From Rhizobium lentis (lineage in GTDB: Bacteria; Pseudomonadota; Alphaproteobacteria; Rhizobiales; Rhizobiaceae), in NCBI RefSeq assembly GCF_014200175.1, contig NZ_JACHBD010000008.1, positions 186,001 through 250,000 of the forward strand: a stretch of 64,000 nucleotides of DNA, read 5' to 3'. Positions 1 to 8,836 of the stretch are shown one piece after another (position 1 is the stretch's first letter; each line of letters starts with the position of its first letter). The notes under the pieces are model-generated. The model was not told the origin of the DNA. It worked only from the letters and a program-made list of their open reading frames with translations, and searched no databases. The translations under genes were made by a program, and so were the position numbers.

Positions 1-14
1 TGTTCTCCTGATTG
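1..14 (-). promoter_or_regulatory. Ribosome-binding region of a gene lying beyond the left edge
   Basis: Read on the minus strand these 14 bases contain AGGAGAA and are identical to the bases just upstream of gapR (11195-11208), where the ATG follows two bases later. I infer that a minus-strand gene starts within a few bases to the left of this window. The gene itself cannot be seen. Confidence 0.4.
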
Positions 15-163
15 AGGCGAAAGATCCCCCTCGCCGATCCCTTCCATAGTCCGCCGGGGCGGTACCCGGCATGCCGATGTTCCATGACACAGCATATGAC
101 TGCAAGGGAAAGCTGGGCCAGACGGCACTCTTTCCAAGAGGGGCGGGACAAAAAAGCCGGCTG

Positions 164-482
164 CTACCCCGGCATTCGCCGCCGGCGTCGTTTCGGTGGA
201 GTTCGTGCACAGCCTCGGCAATATTCGGAACCGCGGAGAGGCCCCATGAACAGGCAGAGAAGGGAAACGAGGCGATGAAAGCGCCGCCCGGCGCGATAGA
301 CACGGAGCGTGCCGACGCCAAAGATCAGCACGACCGGCAGGGCGAAGATCAACAGCTGCAGCGGTCCGTCCCAACCGGAAGCGTCGATGTCCTGGGCATG
401 ATAGCGTTGGCCGGCAACACGACGGCCAACGCGGCAAGCGGCATTGCAGCAGCAGGATGAGATAACCGGCGACGGCCCGCAT
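164..482 (-). pseudogene. Degenerate small membrane-protein gene (probable remnant)
   Basis: A minus-strand reading frame carries a convincing hydrophobic segment (LQLLIFALPVVLIFGVGTL) followed by RVYRAGRRFHRL. An ATG at 480-482 opens another frame that reads MRAVAGYLILLL, and a third frame (about 425-445) reads MPLAALAVVLPANA. Joined by two small frame changes, these would make a signal or first membrane helix plus a second helix. The intact frame alone has no plausible start and ends in an Arg-rich tail that looks non-coding. I read this as a small inner-membrane protein broken by at least two indels, or as sequencing errors. I do not recognise the family. Apart from this, positions 1-513 hold only the upstream region of the off-window gene. 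Confidence 0.3.
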
Positions 483-513
483 GGTGTGTTTCGGTTGCCT
501 ATCGCCTGGCACT

Positions 514-888
514 TCAGCCGCGGCGGGAAAGCGTGAATTGGGACCCTGTTGCGGTGGTGCAATTAAGCTGGCTTGATCCAATGAGGGCACAATTGACGAG
601 AGAGCTTGTTTTTTTCACATTCGAGTAAAGGTTAATCTGAATAATTTGATCAGGTCCGACCGTATAAGTTCCCGATGCCATCTGCGTGTTTGTTCCGTCG
701 CTTGTGCGAGTTACAAACTGCCCACCTGTGAAGGTGGAGGTTAAGCCATTGGCATCCGTCCATTCGCCTTCAACAGAATTCGTAACGGGTGGGGCGACTG
801 CAGCCACCCTCTGTCGCGGCTCCGGTGAAACGCAGGCGGCAAGAGCGGCCGCGGCACCGACAAGAACGAGACCAGTTCTGATTTTCAT
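514..888 (-). CDS. omp10: Omp10-type outer-membrane lipoprotein
   Basis: This encodes a 124-residue precursor. The N-terminus is a lipoprotein signal peptide with lipobox LAAC at residues 16-19, so Cys19 should be lipidated and the protein held at the outer membrane. The mature part carries the pattern known from Brucella Omp10: EGEWTDANGL, then TFTGGQFVTRTSD, a central IQINL strand, and the motif VNCALIGSSQLNCTTATGS with two cysteines near the C-terminus. Length agrees with the family. The start has GAGAAG about 5 bases upstream. It is transcribed alone, downstream of hss but separated from it by a terminator at 1011-1036. The biochemical role of the family is unknown. Confidence 0.85.
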   Translation of the reverse strand: MKIRTGLVLVGAAAALAACVSPEPRQRVAAVAPPVTNSVEGEWTDANGLTSTFTGGQFVTRTSDGTNTQMASGTYTVGPDQIIQINLYSNVKKTSSLVNCALIGSSQLNCTTATGSQFTLSRRG

Positions 889-1010
889 AAGGCTTCTCCC
901 GGCGATTCGGCGTGGCGGTCACCCACCAAGTTCGGGCAAAACATGGCGTGCGCCCGCCACGATGGCAAGGCTTGGCGCGGCGGGGGCGCCATTTATACAG
1001 CCGGCGTTAC

Positions 1011-1036
1011 AAAAATGCCCGCCTTGCGGCGGGCAT
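1011..1036 (-). terminator. Rho-independent terminator of hss
   Basis: On the minus strand GATGCCCGCCGCAAGGCGGGCAT is followed by TTTTTG, a GC-rich stem with a U tract, 23 bases after the hss stop codon. It separates hss from omp10. Confidence 0.85.
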
Positions 1037-1058
1037 CATCGAGCGTGTGCGAGCGCTC

Positions 1059-2510
1059 TCAGCGAACGAGAATGTTGCGGAACTGCCACGGATCCCTGGT
1101 GTCGATGTCCTCTGGGAAGAGGCCCGGACGGCCGTCGAGCGGGGTCCAGTCGGTATAATGACCTTCGACCGGGCCGAGATAGGGCATCTGCACTTCGAGG
1201 CAGCGCTTGTAGTCGATCTCGTCGGCTTCGACGATGCCGGCCGTCGGGTGTTCCAGCGCCCAGACCATGCCGGCGAGAACGGCTGATGTGACCTGCAGGC
1301 CGGTGGCGTTCTGGTAGGGCGCGATGCGGCGGGTTTCTTCGAGCGACAGTCGCGAGCCATACCAGTAGGCGTTCTTCTCATGACCGTAGAGCAGGACGCC
1401 GAGTTCGTCGATGCCGTCCTCCAATTCGTCCTCGTCGAGAACGTGATGGACCGGCTGCGACGTACCACCATTGCCGAACATCTCGTGCAGGGAGAGCACG
1501 GCGTCATTGGCTGGATGATAGGCGTAGTGGCAGGTCGGGCGGAAGGTCACTTTGCCGTCCTTGTCGCGGACCGTGAAGTAATCGGCGATCGAGATCGACT
1601 CGTTATGGGTGACGAGGAAGCCATATTGCGGACCGGGCGTCGGGCACCAGGTGCGCACGCGGGTGTTGGCGCCCGGCTGCTCCAGGTAGATCGCCGCCTT
1701 GTTGCCCTTCTTGTGCTTCTTGGCGTTCTTCGGCATCCATTCTTCATGCGTGCCCCAGCCGAGTTCGGCCGGCTGCATGCCTTCGGAGATGAAGCCTTCG
1801 ACGGACCAGGTGTTCCAGAAGACGTTGAGCGGTTTCGGATGCTTGGTGCGCTGGGTGTCGCGCTCGGCAATGTGGATGCCCTTGACGCCGAGCTTCTTCA
1901 TCAGCTTGGCCCAGCCTTCGCGATCGTGCTGGTCCGGCTCCTCGAACTTGACACCAATGTCATTGGCGAGGTTGACCAGCGCCTGCTTGACGAACCAGGA
2001 GACCATGCCCGGATTGGCGCCGCAGGTGGAGACGGCGGTGGCGCCGCCGGGGTTCTTCGCCTTTTCTTTGCGCACGGTTTCGCGCAGCGCATAGTTGGTG
2101 CGGTCGGCGTTGCTCATGCTCTTGTCGAAATAGAAGCCGAGCCAGGGCTCGACGACCGTATCGATGTAGAGAACGTCGAGCTTGCGGCAGAGCTTGATGA
2201 TGTCGAGGGAGGAGGTGTCGACCGAGAGGTTGACGCAGAAGCCCTGGCCTTCGCCTTCGGTCAGGAGCGGTTTCAGCAGCTCCTTGTAATTGTCCTTGGT
2301 GACATATTCCTTGATGTGGCGGACGCCGTGCTTCTTCAGAATCTCCATGTCGGAGGGTTCTTCACGCGGGTCGATGACGACCATCCGGCTCTTGTCGAAT
2401 TTGAAGTGGCGCTCGATCAGCGGCAGGGTGCCGCGGCCGATGGAGCCAAAGCCGATCATCACGATCGGACCGGTAATTTCGGCATATACCGGATGGTTCT
2501 TTTCCGTCAT
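1059..2510 (-). CDS. hss: Homospermidine synthase
   Basis: The 483-residue enzyme makes sym-homospermidine from putrescine in an NAD+-dependent aminobutyl transfer; homospermidine is a major rhizobial polyamine. An N-terminal Rossmann dinucleotide-binding motif is visible (IGFGSIGRGTLPLIERHF, about residues 14-31), followed by VVIDPREEP, where an acidic residue could bind the NAD ribose. Later blocks such as NLSVDTSSLDII, YIDTVVEPWLGFY and STCGANPGMVSWFVKQAL are typical of the bacterial family (saccharopine dehydrogenase-like fold), and length fits. The frame is open further upstream, but the ATG at 2510 has GGAGAAAAG directly upstream and begins the conserved part. It looks monocistronic, with its own terminator. 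Confidence 0.95.
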   Translation of the reverse strand: MTEKNHPVYAEITGPIVMIGFGSIGRGTLPLIERHFKFDKSRMVVIDPREEPSDMEILKKHGVRHIKEYVTKDNYKELLKPLLTEGEGQGFCVNLSVDTSSLDIIKLCRKLDVLYIDTVVEPWLGFYFDKSMSNADRTNYALRETVRKEKAKNPGGATAVSTCGANPGMVSWFVKQALVNLANDIGVKFEEPDQHDREGWAKLMKKLGVKGIHIAERDTQRTKHPKPLNVFWNTWSVEGFISEGMQPAELGWGTHEEWMPKNAKKHKKGNKAAIYLEQPGANTRVRTWCPTPGPQYGFLVTHNESISIADYFTVRDKDGKVTFRPTCHYAYHPANDAVLSLHEMFGNGGTSQPVHHVLDEDELEDGIDELGVLLYGHEKNAYWYGSRLSLEETRRIAPYQNATGLQVTSAVLAGMVWALEHPTAGIVEADEIDYKRCLEVQMPYLGPVEGHYTDWTPLDGRPGLFPEDIDTRDPWQFRNILVR

Positions 2511-2700
2511 TCTTTTCTCCTGTGGGGGGACGAAGGCGATCAGCCTGAAGAATTCTTTTGAAATTGCCGCAGAAATTGCGAGGTGATCGGCTCTAACCAC
2601 AAAACGGCGTCACAATAAAGAGCGTTGAGGGGCAAAGGCCAAATATCGGCCGGGCAGGCCGGCAAGGGGTGACGGGAACATCCGCCCCGCTCTATTAAAA

Positions 2701-2985
2701 TCAGTGTTTCAGGATTTCCAACCCTTCGGCCGTCGTCGTCACGGCGAGCTCGGTAATGTCGTATGCGGCGACGCCATGGATGGTGAACGGATCAGCGGCG
2801 ACATAGGCCTCGATAGCGGCGCGGTCGCCGATTGCGAGGATTACGCCGCCGGTGCGCGGTATCTTGCGGCCGGAGGCGAGGAACCAGCCCTTGGCATAGC
2901 CCTCTTTCACCCAGGCCATGTGCGGCTCCATGTACCTGTCGGCTTCGTCATTGGACTTGAGATAGGTGAGGGAGAGAATGAACAT
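2701..2985 (-). CDS. YciI-family (YCII-domain) protein
   Basis: A 94-residue single-domain protein with the dimeric ferredoxin-like YCII fold: MFILSLTYLKSNDEADRYMEPHMAW at the N-terminus, with the conserved His after the first helix, then GWFLASGRKIPRTGGVILA. Members are small enzymes or binding proteins; some are ring-cleavage dehydrochlorinases, but most have no known substrate. The start at 2985 has CAGGAG 7 bases upstream. It lies 2 bases downstream of the pabC-like gene on the same strand and is probably cotranscribed with pabB-pabC. A functional link to folate synthesis is not established. Confidence 0.85.
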   Translation of the reverse strand: MFILSLTYLKSNDEADRYMEPHMAWVKEGYAKGWFLASGRKIPRTGGVILAIGDRAAIEAYVAADPFTIHGVAAYDITELAVTTTAEGLEILKH

Positions 2986-2987
2986 GG

Positions 2988-3617
2988 TCAGCTCCTGACA
3001 AGATCGGCGCGGATCAGGCCGCGTAGCGAGTTGCCGATATAAAGCGTGCCGGCATCGAGATCGGCAAGTGTGAGGCGGCCGACACGCGCTTTGCGCGCGC
3101 AAATGAGCTCCGTGCGCAGCACGCCCGAAAGCAGGCCGCAGGAGATCGGCGGAGTGCGCAGCGAGCCGGTCCCGTCATCCAGGAAGACGGAGGTGATGGT
3201 GCCCTCGCAGACCTCGCCGCGCTCGTTCAACAGGATGACTTCATCGGCGTCATCGGGCGCATATTCGGCCCGCGCCGTCTCGTAGACGGCGCGGCGGGTG
3301 GTCTTGTGGCGCAGCAGCCTGTCGGTGGACTCAAGACGGGTCTCGGCGATGCGCACCGTCCAGACCGTCTTCGGCGCCAGCGGCACGAAAGCCGCGCTCG
3401 TTACCTCGATGCGGCCCTGCGCGTCGAAGGTCAGGCGGATGCGCAGCGGACCGGCAAAGCCTGCAACGGCGTCCTCGAGCTTGGCGGCCGCCTCGATCGG
3501 CTGTGGGAAGCCGAGGCGGCGGGCGGAGCGGGAAAGCCGGGCGAGATGCAGCCGCAGGCGGATGAAGCCGTCGCCGGGCTGCCAGCGCAGCGTCTCGATC
3601 AGCGAAAAGTCGGTCAT
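2988..3617 (-). CDS. pabC: Aminotransferase class IV, probable 4-amino-4-deoxychorismate lyase
   Basis: A 209-residue PLP fold-type IV protein. LLRHKTTRRAVYE carries the lysine expected to bind PLP, and EVILLNERGEVCEGTITSVF and TPPISCGLLSGVLR match the conserved cofactor-binding blocks. Its ATG overlaps the pabB stop by 4 bases (ATGA at 3614-3617), which implies translational coupling. PabB makes 4-amino-4-deoxychorismate and PabC converts it to p-aminobenzoate and pyruvate for folate. The lyase assignment rests on this neighbour; by sequence alone, a D-amino-acid or branched-chain aminotransferase activity cannot be excluded. It is shorter than E. coli PabC (about 270). Confidence 0.8.
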   Translation of the reverse strand: MTDFSLIETLRWQPGDGFIRLRLHLARLSRSARRLGFPQPIEAAAKLEDAVAGFAGPLRIRLTFDAQGRIEVTSAAFVPLAPKTVWTVRIAETRLESTDRLLRHKTTRRAVYETARAEYAPDDADEVILLNERGEVCEGTITSVFLDDGTGSLRTPPISCGLLSGVLRTELICARKARVGRLTLADLDAGTLYIGNSLRGLIRADLVRS

Positions 3618-4768
3618 CGCGCGATCCATTGGTCGCCGACGGCGAAGCGGGCCTTGAGCAGGCACTCCTCGTATTCGGCCTCGGCGGTCGAATCGAAGAC
3701 GATGCCGCCGCCGACATTAAAGACCGCCCTGCCGCGCTCAAAAAGCGTGATGGTGCGGATCGCGACGGAGAAACGCATGGCGCCGCTGGGCGAGATCATG
3801 CCGATCGCGCCGCAATAGGCATCGCGGGGAGCATCTTCGAGTGCGTGGAGGATTTCCATCGCCCGCATCTTCGGCGCCCCGGTGATCGAGCCGCAGGGAA
3901 AAAGGGCGGCGAAGATGTCGCGGATCGAAAGGCCGGGGCGCAGCCTCGCCTGCACATGGCTGACCATCTGGTGGACGGTCGGATAGGTTTCGACATCGAA
4001 GAGCTTCGGGACATCGAGCGTGCCGACCTCGGTGATGCGGGAGATATCGTTGCGCAGCAGATCGACGATCATGCGGTTTTCGGCCTGCGTCTTGATATCA
4101 TTGCGCATGGCCTCAATGATTTCGGCATCCTCGGCGGCGGTGGCGCCGCGTTTGGCCGTGCCTTTCATCGGATGGGTCTCGATCCAGCCCTGCGCATCGG
4201 TGCGGAAGAACAGTTCGGGCGAGCGCGACAGGATGACGGGGCCGCCGAGATTGACCAGCGCGCCGTATTTGACCGGCTGGCGTTCGATCAGCGACCAGAA
4301 GGCGGCGCGAGGATCGCCATTCCAGCGGGCCTCGACCGGCATGGTGAGGTTCGCCTGGTAGGCGTCGCCAAGCCTGAGATGCTCGTGAAGTCGGTCGAAG
4401 CGCTCTTTATATATAGGGAAATCCCAGGCGGCTTTCGGTTCGGTGAGGAATTCCTCGTTTTCGAGACGCTGTTTCGGCTGGGTAAGCGGATGTGTGTCCG
4501 GTTGCGGGGCGTCGAATACGCCGAAACAGAGGAGCGGCGTTTTGCGATTTTCGCCGACGAAGGAAGCAAGTTTTTCTTCAAAGAGATACCCGGCCTCGTA
4601 GGCCATGTAGCCGGCAAGCCATTTCCCTTCCGCCTTTGCTACTTCCATGCGGGCGAGGCCGCTGAAGAATTCGGCGGGCGTGTTGGCCACGATGATCTCC
4701 GCGGGATCGGCGAACAGCATCACCTGTTCGGTCGTGTCGTCGCGGAAGAGAATATAGGGGTCAGACAT
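3614..4768 (-). CDS. pabB: Aminodeoxychorismate synthase component I
   Basis: A 384-residue chorismate-utilising enzyme that aminates chorismate for p-aminobenzoate and folate. Diagnostic blocks: YQANLTMPVEARWNGDP, SRSPELFF, THPMKGTAKRG, RMIVDLLRNDISRI, FPCGSITGAPKMRAMEI and VGGGIVFDSTAEAEYEECLLKA. PIKGT/PMKGT-type motifs in this position favour PabB over TrpE. It is shorter than E. coli PabB (453) because the N-terminal subdomain is reduced, which is usual in alphaproteobacterial forms. The glutaminase subunit PabA is not in the window. The ATG at 4768 begins the recognisable sequence, but its ribosome-binding site is weak, so an upstream start is possible. It is the first gene of a pabB-pabC-yciI group. 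Confidence 0.9.
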   Translation of the reverse strand: MSDPYILFRDDTTEQVMLFADPAEIIVANTPAEFFSGLARMEVAKAEGKWLAGYMAYEAGYLFEEKLASFVGENRKTPLLCFGVFDAPQPDTHPLTQPKQRLENEEFLTEPKAAWDFPIYKERFDRLHEHLRLGDAYQANLTMPVEARWNGDPRAAFWSLIERQPVKYGALVNLGGPVILSRSPELFFRTDAQGWIETHPMKGTAKRGATAAEDAEIIEAMRNDIKTQAENRMIVDLLRNDISRITEVGTLDVPKLFDVETYPTVHQMVSHVQARLRPGLSIRDIFAALFPCGSITGAPKMRAMEILHALEDAPRDAYCGAIGMISPSGAMRFSVAIRTITLFERGRAVFNVGGGIVFDSTAEAEYEECLLKARFAVGDQWIAR

Positions 4769-4880
4769 GGTTGCGCCGCATCTTGCTTGGTTATCCGATG
4801 CTTGCGATGGTTTTGTGGTCTGCATCGCTGGGCGATCCCAAGCTCGTGGTTTCGCTGTAGGCCGAGACGGCGGCAACACC

Positions 4881-5030
4881 CACCTCCCTCATTCCTGTGC
4901 TCGTCACAGGAATCCAGCCACGGCGCGTCCGCGCCGTGAATGACTCATTTCCGGCAAACAAGGAGTCTCCCGCGCCCAAGGACTTGGGCGCGCTGGATTC
5001 CTGTGACAAGCACAGGAATGAGGGAGGGTG
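4881..5030. repeat. RIME-like palindromic mosaic element, copy 1
   Basis: About 38 bases at the left end (CACCTCCCTCATTCCTGTGC and on) are repeated almost perfectly as the inverted right end. Each arm itself contains CCTGTG/CACAGG dyads. Between the arms are two smaller palindromes, CACGGCGCG-TC-CGCGCCGTG (4918-4938) and CGCGCCCAAG-GA-CTTGGGCGCG (4971-4992). A related copy lies at 52288-52456. The architecture fits the Rhizobium-specific intergenic mosaic elements (RIME). It sits between the 5' end of pabB and the 3' end of pepF. Spurious ORFs inside it are not genes. Confidence 0.8.
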
Positions 5031-5133
5031 GATTGCCGTCATGGTTCCTAATGGACGCTATAGAGCGCGGTTGGTCGATCAAATGTTACAATTGCCCATC
5101 GAGGCGCCTACTCGTTTCGAGTCTGGCCGAGCC

Positions 5134-6987
5134 TTACGCTCTATCCAAAGCCTCCAACTCATCGATCAGCCCTTCGATCATCGACAGGCCCTGGCTCCAG
5201 AACGACGGATCGGTGGCGTCGAGGCCGAAAGGCTTCAGCAATTCGGAATGGTGCTTGGTGCCGCCGGCCTTCAGCAGTTCGAAATACTTCTCCTGGAAGC
5301 CCTTCTCGGCCTTCCGGTAGACGGCATAGAGCGAATTTACCAGGCAATCGCCGAAAGCATAGGCGTAGACATAGAAGGGCGAGTGGATGAAATGGGGGAT
5401 ATAGGCCCAATAAGTCTCGTAGCCCTCGGAAATGCTGATCGCCGGCCCGAGGCTTTCGGACTGGACGGAGAGCCAGAGTTCGCCGATGTCGTCGGCGGTG
5501 AGTTCACCTGATTTGCGGGCGGTGTGCAGCTGGCGTTCGAACTCGTAGAAGGCGATCTGGCGCACGACCGTGTTGATCATGTCCTCGACCTTCTGGGCGA
5601 GCATCGCTTTGCGCTCGCGTTTGTCGTTGGTCTTTTCGAGAAGCGTGCGAAAGGTCAGCATCTCGCCGAAGACGGAGGCGGTTTCGGCAAGCGTCAGCGG
5701 CGTCTGGCACATCAGCGCGCCTTGCGCTCCGGCCAGAACCTGGTGCACGCCGTGCCCGAGTTCGTGGGCAAGGGTCATCACGTCGCGCGGCTTGCCCATA
5801 TAGTTGACGAGCACATAGGGATGGGCAGAGGGAACTGTCGGATGGGCAAAGGCGCCGGGCGCCTTGCCCGGTCGAACCGGGGCATCGATCCATTGTTCGT
5901 CGAAGAAGCGCCTGGCGATATCGGCCATCTCGGGGGCGAAATTGCCATAGGCCGACAGCACCGTGTCCTTTGCCTCCGACCAGGAGATGACGGCGCTGGA
6001 GGTTTCCGGAAGCGGCGCGTTGCGGTCCCAGAAGTTCATCTGCTCCATGCCGAGCCATTTCGCCTTCATCTTATAATAGCGGTGCGAAAGGCGGGGATAG
6101 GCTTCTCGGACGGCGGCGGCGAGCGCATCAACGACCTCGCGCTCGACGCGGTTTGCGAGGTGCCTGGAGTCGGCAATGTCCTCGAAGCCGCGCCAGCGGT
6201 CGGAGATATCCTTGTCCTTGGCAAGCGTGTTGGTAATCAGCGTGAAGATGCGGATATTGGCCTTGAAGGTTTCGGCGAGCGCCATGGCGGCCTTGCGGCG
6301 CACGTCCGGATCCTTCTCCTGCAACATGTTCAAGGCAACTTCGAGCGGCACTTTCTCGCCATCGATCTCGTAGCGGAGTTCCGCCATGGTTTCGTCGAAC
6401 AGGCGATTGAAGGCGGAGGCCGATGTCATCGACTTTTCGAGGAAGAGCTGCTCCAGCCTGTCATCGAGCTGATAGGGCTTGTCTTTCCTGAGGTCGATGA
6501 GCCAGGGGCGATAGTGGCCGGCATCGGGGTCATTGGCGATGCAGGCGTCGATGACCGCGTCGTCAATGCGGTTCAGTTCCAGCGCGAAGAACAGGAGATG
6601 GCCTGAGAATTCGGTGATCTTGGCCTGCACGTCGCCGTAGAGCTTGCCGTTGGTCGGGTTTGTGGTGTCGGAGAAATAGGTGAGGCCGGCAAAGGAGCCG
6701 AGGCGGCCCATGATGTCATCAAGCGCCTCATATTCCTTCAGCGCCGCGCCGATGCCCTCGGTGCCGGTTTTCGTCGCGGCGTCGGCGAGTTTGCCCTTCC
6801 ACCTTTCCTCGAAGGCGATCGCGGCCTTGCCGGCCTTTTCCATGTCGGCGACGAAGGCGGTTGACGTGGCGGAGGGATAGAGGTCCTGCAGCTTCCAGAC
6901 CGGCAGATCGCCGAGCCCCGGATCGGCGGGCCCAGCTGGCGCTGCAGGCGACAAGCGAAGGCTGGCGTGCGGGAGCTTGATTTTCAT
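5134..6987 (-). CDS. pepF: Oligoendopeptidase F (M3 metallopeptidase)
   Basis: A 617-residue cytoplasmic zinc peptidase of family M3B that cleaves medium-length oligopeptides. The zinc site HELGHGVHQ lies near residue 410, followed by the second-ligand helix ETASVFGEML. The N-terminal helical region (FVADMEKAGKAAIAFEERW, YFSDTTNPTNGKLYGD) is typical of PepF. The frame is open far upstream, but the ATG at 6987 with GGAGAGGAATT upstream fits the usual length of about 600. It is divergent from the NtrC-type regulator at 7195 across about 207 bases. Role is inferred as peptide recycling. Confidence 0.93.
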   Translation of the reverse strand: MKIKLPHASLRLSPAAPAGPADPGLGDLPVWKLQDLYPSATSTAFVADMEKAGKAAIAFEERWKGKLADAATKTGTEGIGAALKEYEALDDIMGRLGSFAGLTYFSDTTNPTNGKLYGDVQAKITEFSGHLLFFALELNRIDDAVIDACIANDPDAGHYRPWLIDLRKDKPYQLDDRLEQLFLEKSMTSASAFNRLFDETMAELRYEIDGEKVPLEVALNMLQEKDPDVRRKAAMALAETFKANIRIFTLITNTLAKDKDISDRWRGFEDIADSRHLANRVEREVVDALAAAVREAYPRLSHRYYKMKAKWLGMEQMNFWDRNAPLPETSSAVISWSEAKDTVLSAYGNFAPEMADIARRFFDEQWIDAPVRPGKAPGAFAHPTVPSAHPYVLVNYMGKPRDVMTLAHELGHGVHQVLAGAQGALMCQTPLTLAETASVFGEMLTFRTLLEKTNDKRERKAMLAQKVEDMINTVVRQIAFYEFERQLHTARKSGELTADDIGELWLSVQSESLGPAISISEGYETYWAYIPHFIHSPFYVYAYAFGDCLVNSLYAVYRKAEKGFQEKYFELLKAGGTKHHSELLKPFGLDATDPSFWSQGLSMIEGLIDELEALDRA

Positions 6988-7194
6988 GAACGCAATTCCT
7001 CTCCACTTTAAAACAGGTCTGTTTGAATAAGCGTGAGGAGGTCCCGCATCAAGGGCCTTTCGCCCCATCAAAGACCTCGTTTCGGCACGAAAATCAGTCG
7101 TTGCAATCGTTAAAATGCAATTATTTCTCAAAACTGGATGTTCAAGCCTTTCTGCGAGAGTGCCCTCCATGGTTTCGCATGAAGTGAGGCGACA

Positions 7195-8742
7195 ATGACC
7201 GGTTACAATGAGCTCAAGGGAGCAGGGCAAATCCTCGTGGTCGAAGACGACCCGGTGCAGCGCCGCCTGCTCAAGAACGCAATCGAGCGTCACGGCCATG
7301 TCGTGCACCAGGCGGAAAACGGCCGGATTGGCCTTGAAATGGTCAAGCGCGACAGCGGCCTTTTCAACGTCATCGTGCTCGACCTGATGATGCCCGAGAT
7401 GACCGGCCTCGAATTTCTCGACGCGCTTCACGAATTCGGTACGCAGATCCCCGTGATCGTTCAGACAGGCCAGGGCGGTATCGAAACCGTCGTGCAGGCG
7501 ATGCGCGCCGGCGCCTTCGATTTCGTCGTCAAGCCGGTTTCGCCCGAACGCATCGCGACGTCGATCTCGAATGCGATGAAGCTCGACCAGCGCGAGGTGA
7601 AGGCACGGGCCGGACGCCGGTCGCGCTCAGGCTCCGTCGGTTTCGACGACATCGTTTCGGCCAGCCCGGCAATGCTCCGCGTCATCGATCTCGCCCAGCG
7701 GGCGGCGCAATCCAATATTCCCGTCGTGCTCGAAGGCGAATCCGGCGTCGGCAAGGAGCTGGTGGCGCGCGCCATCCAGTCCGGCGGCGAACGCTCGAAC
7801 AAGCCGTTCGTCACCGTTAATTGCGGAGCGATTCCGCACAATCTCGTCGAGAGCATCCTTTTCGGCCATGAAAAGGGCGCCTTCACCGGCGCGACCGAAC
7901 GTCACATCGGCAAGTTCATGGAAGCCGACGGCGGCACCATCTTCCTTGACGAGATCGGCGACCTGCCACTCGAAGTGCAGGTGAAGCTGCTGCGCGCCGT
8001 GCAGCAGGGCGAAATCGAGACTGTCGGTGCGCGCACCGCCCACAAGGTTAATGTCCGGCTGATTTCGGCGACCAACAAGGATCTGATCGAGGAGGTCAAG
8101 AACGGCCATTTCCGCGAAGATCTCTACTATCGCCTCAACGTCTTCCCGATCACCATTCCAGCGCTGCGCAAGCGCAAGGAAGATATTCCCCACCTGGTGC
8201 GCGTCTTTGCCGACCGCTTCTCCAGCGAGCAGAAGAACGGCCGCCGCATGACGGTGAATTCGGGCGCGCTGGCGCTTTTGACCGCCTATGACTGGCCGGG
8301 CAATATCCGCCAGCTCGAAAACGCGATCTTCCGCGCGGTCGTTCTGGCCGAGGGGCCGGAGTTGACCGAGGCGGACTTCCCGCAGATCGCCGCCCAGCTT
8401 CCGGAATATGAAGTGGTGGATCACCTGGCGCTCGTGGCCGACAATACCGGCCTCGACCCGGACGAGGCATATAGCGAAGACTACCGGGTTCCGACGCACG
8501 GTGAGGTCCACCACCACCGCCTCTCCGAGACCTCTGAAAATGCAATCGCTAGCGTCAACCCCTCAGGCGACGTGCGCAAGCTTGCCGATGTCGAGGAGGA
8601 ACTCATCCGATTCGCGCTTAAATTCTATCGCGGACAGATGAGTCAAGTGGCACGCAAGCTTGGCATCGGGCGGTCCACACTTTATCGCAAGCTCAAAGAT
8701 TACGGTATAGATCCCGATAATCCCCAGAAAGATGCGGCCTAA
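7195..8742 (+). CDS. Sigma-54-dependent response regulator (NtrC family)
   Basis: A 515-residue transcription factor with three domains. The receiver spans about residues 12-130 (acidic pair EDD at 17-19, phosphoacceptor Asp63 in VLDLMMPEMTG, Lys in FVVKPVSPE). A sigma-54 AAA+ ATPase follows from about 155 to 385, with Walker A GESGVGKE, the sigma-54 contact loop GAFTGA, Walker B GGTIFLDEIGDL and arginine-finger region FREDLYYRLNVFPI. The C-terminus has a Fis-type helix-turn-helix (QVARKLGIGRSTLYRKLKDY). All residues needed for sigma-54 activation are present. A linker of about 90 residues before the HTH is His/Glu-rich. No histidine kinase is adjacent, so it is an orphan regulator with unknown targets. 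Confidence 0.93.
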   Translation: MTGYNELKGAGQILVVEDDPVQRRLLKNAIERHGHVVHQAENGRIGLEMVKRDSGLFNVIVLDLMMPEMTGLEFLDALHEFGTQIPVIVQTGQGGIETVVQAMRAGAFDFVVKPVSPERIATSISNAMKLDQREVKARAGRRSRSGSVGFDDIVSASPAMLRVIDLAQRAAQSNIPVVLEGESGVGKELVARAIQSGGERSNKPFVTVNCGAIPHNLVESILFGHEKGAFTGATERHIGKFMEADGGTIFLDEIGDLPLEVQVKLLRAVQQGEIETVGARTAHKVNVRLISATNKDLIEEVKNGHFREDLYYRLNVFPITIPALRKRKEDIPHLVRVFADRFSSEQKNGRRMTVNSGALALLTAYDWPGNIRQLENAIFRAVVLAEGPELTEADFPQIAAQLPEYEVVDHLALVADNTGLDPDEAYSEDYRVPTHGEVHHHRLSETSENAIASVNPSGDVRKLADVEEELIRFALKFYRGQMSQVARKLGIGRSTLYRKLKDYGIDPDNPQKDAA

Positions 8743-8836
8743 GCCCGCATTTGTTAAGACTCGGGCAACCACGATTTGTTACTGTTCATAAACCACTTGT
8801 TAGTGGCTCGTTCACTATGTAAAGAAAAGGTTGATC

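Noticed and set aside
1380..2561. Open plus-strand frame of 393 codons opposite hss
   Set aside because: A shadow of a GC-rich gene: its codon third positions mirror hss, it has no ribosome-binding site and the protein resembles no family.
3629..4939. Open plus-strand frame of 436 codons opposite pabB
   Set aside because: Same reason; the minus strand carries all pabB motifs. Similar long antisense frames opposite pepF (5524-6606) and ggt (18978-19955) were rejected likewise.
4897..5511. Plus-strand ORF running through the palindromic repeat
   Set aside because: Its first part is repeat sequence and the remainder is antisense to pepF; no family match.
7038..7078. Stem GAGGTC...GACCTC with inner GGGCCTTTCGCCC as a riboswitch
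   Set aside because: The stem is short with no conserved core of a known riboswitch class, and it sits between divergent starts; noted only as a possible hairpin.
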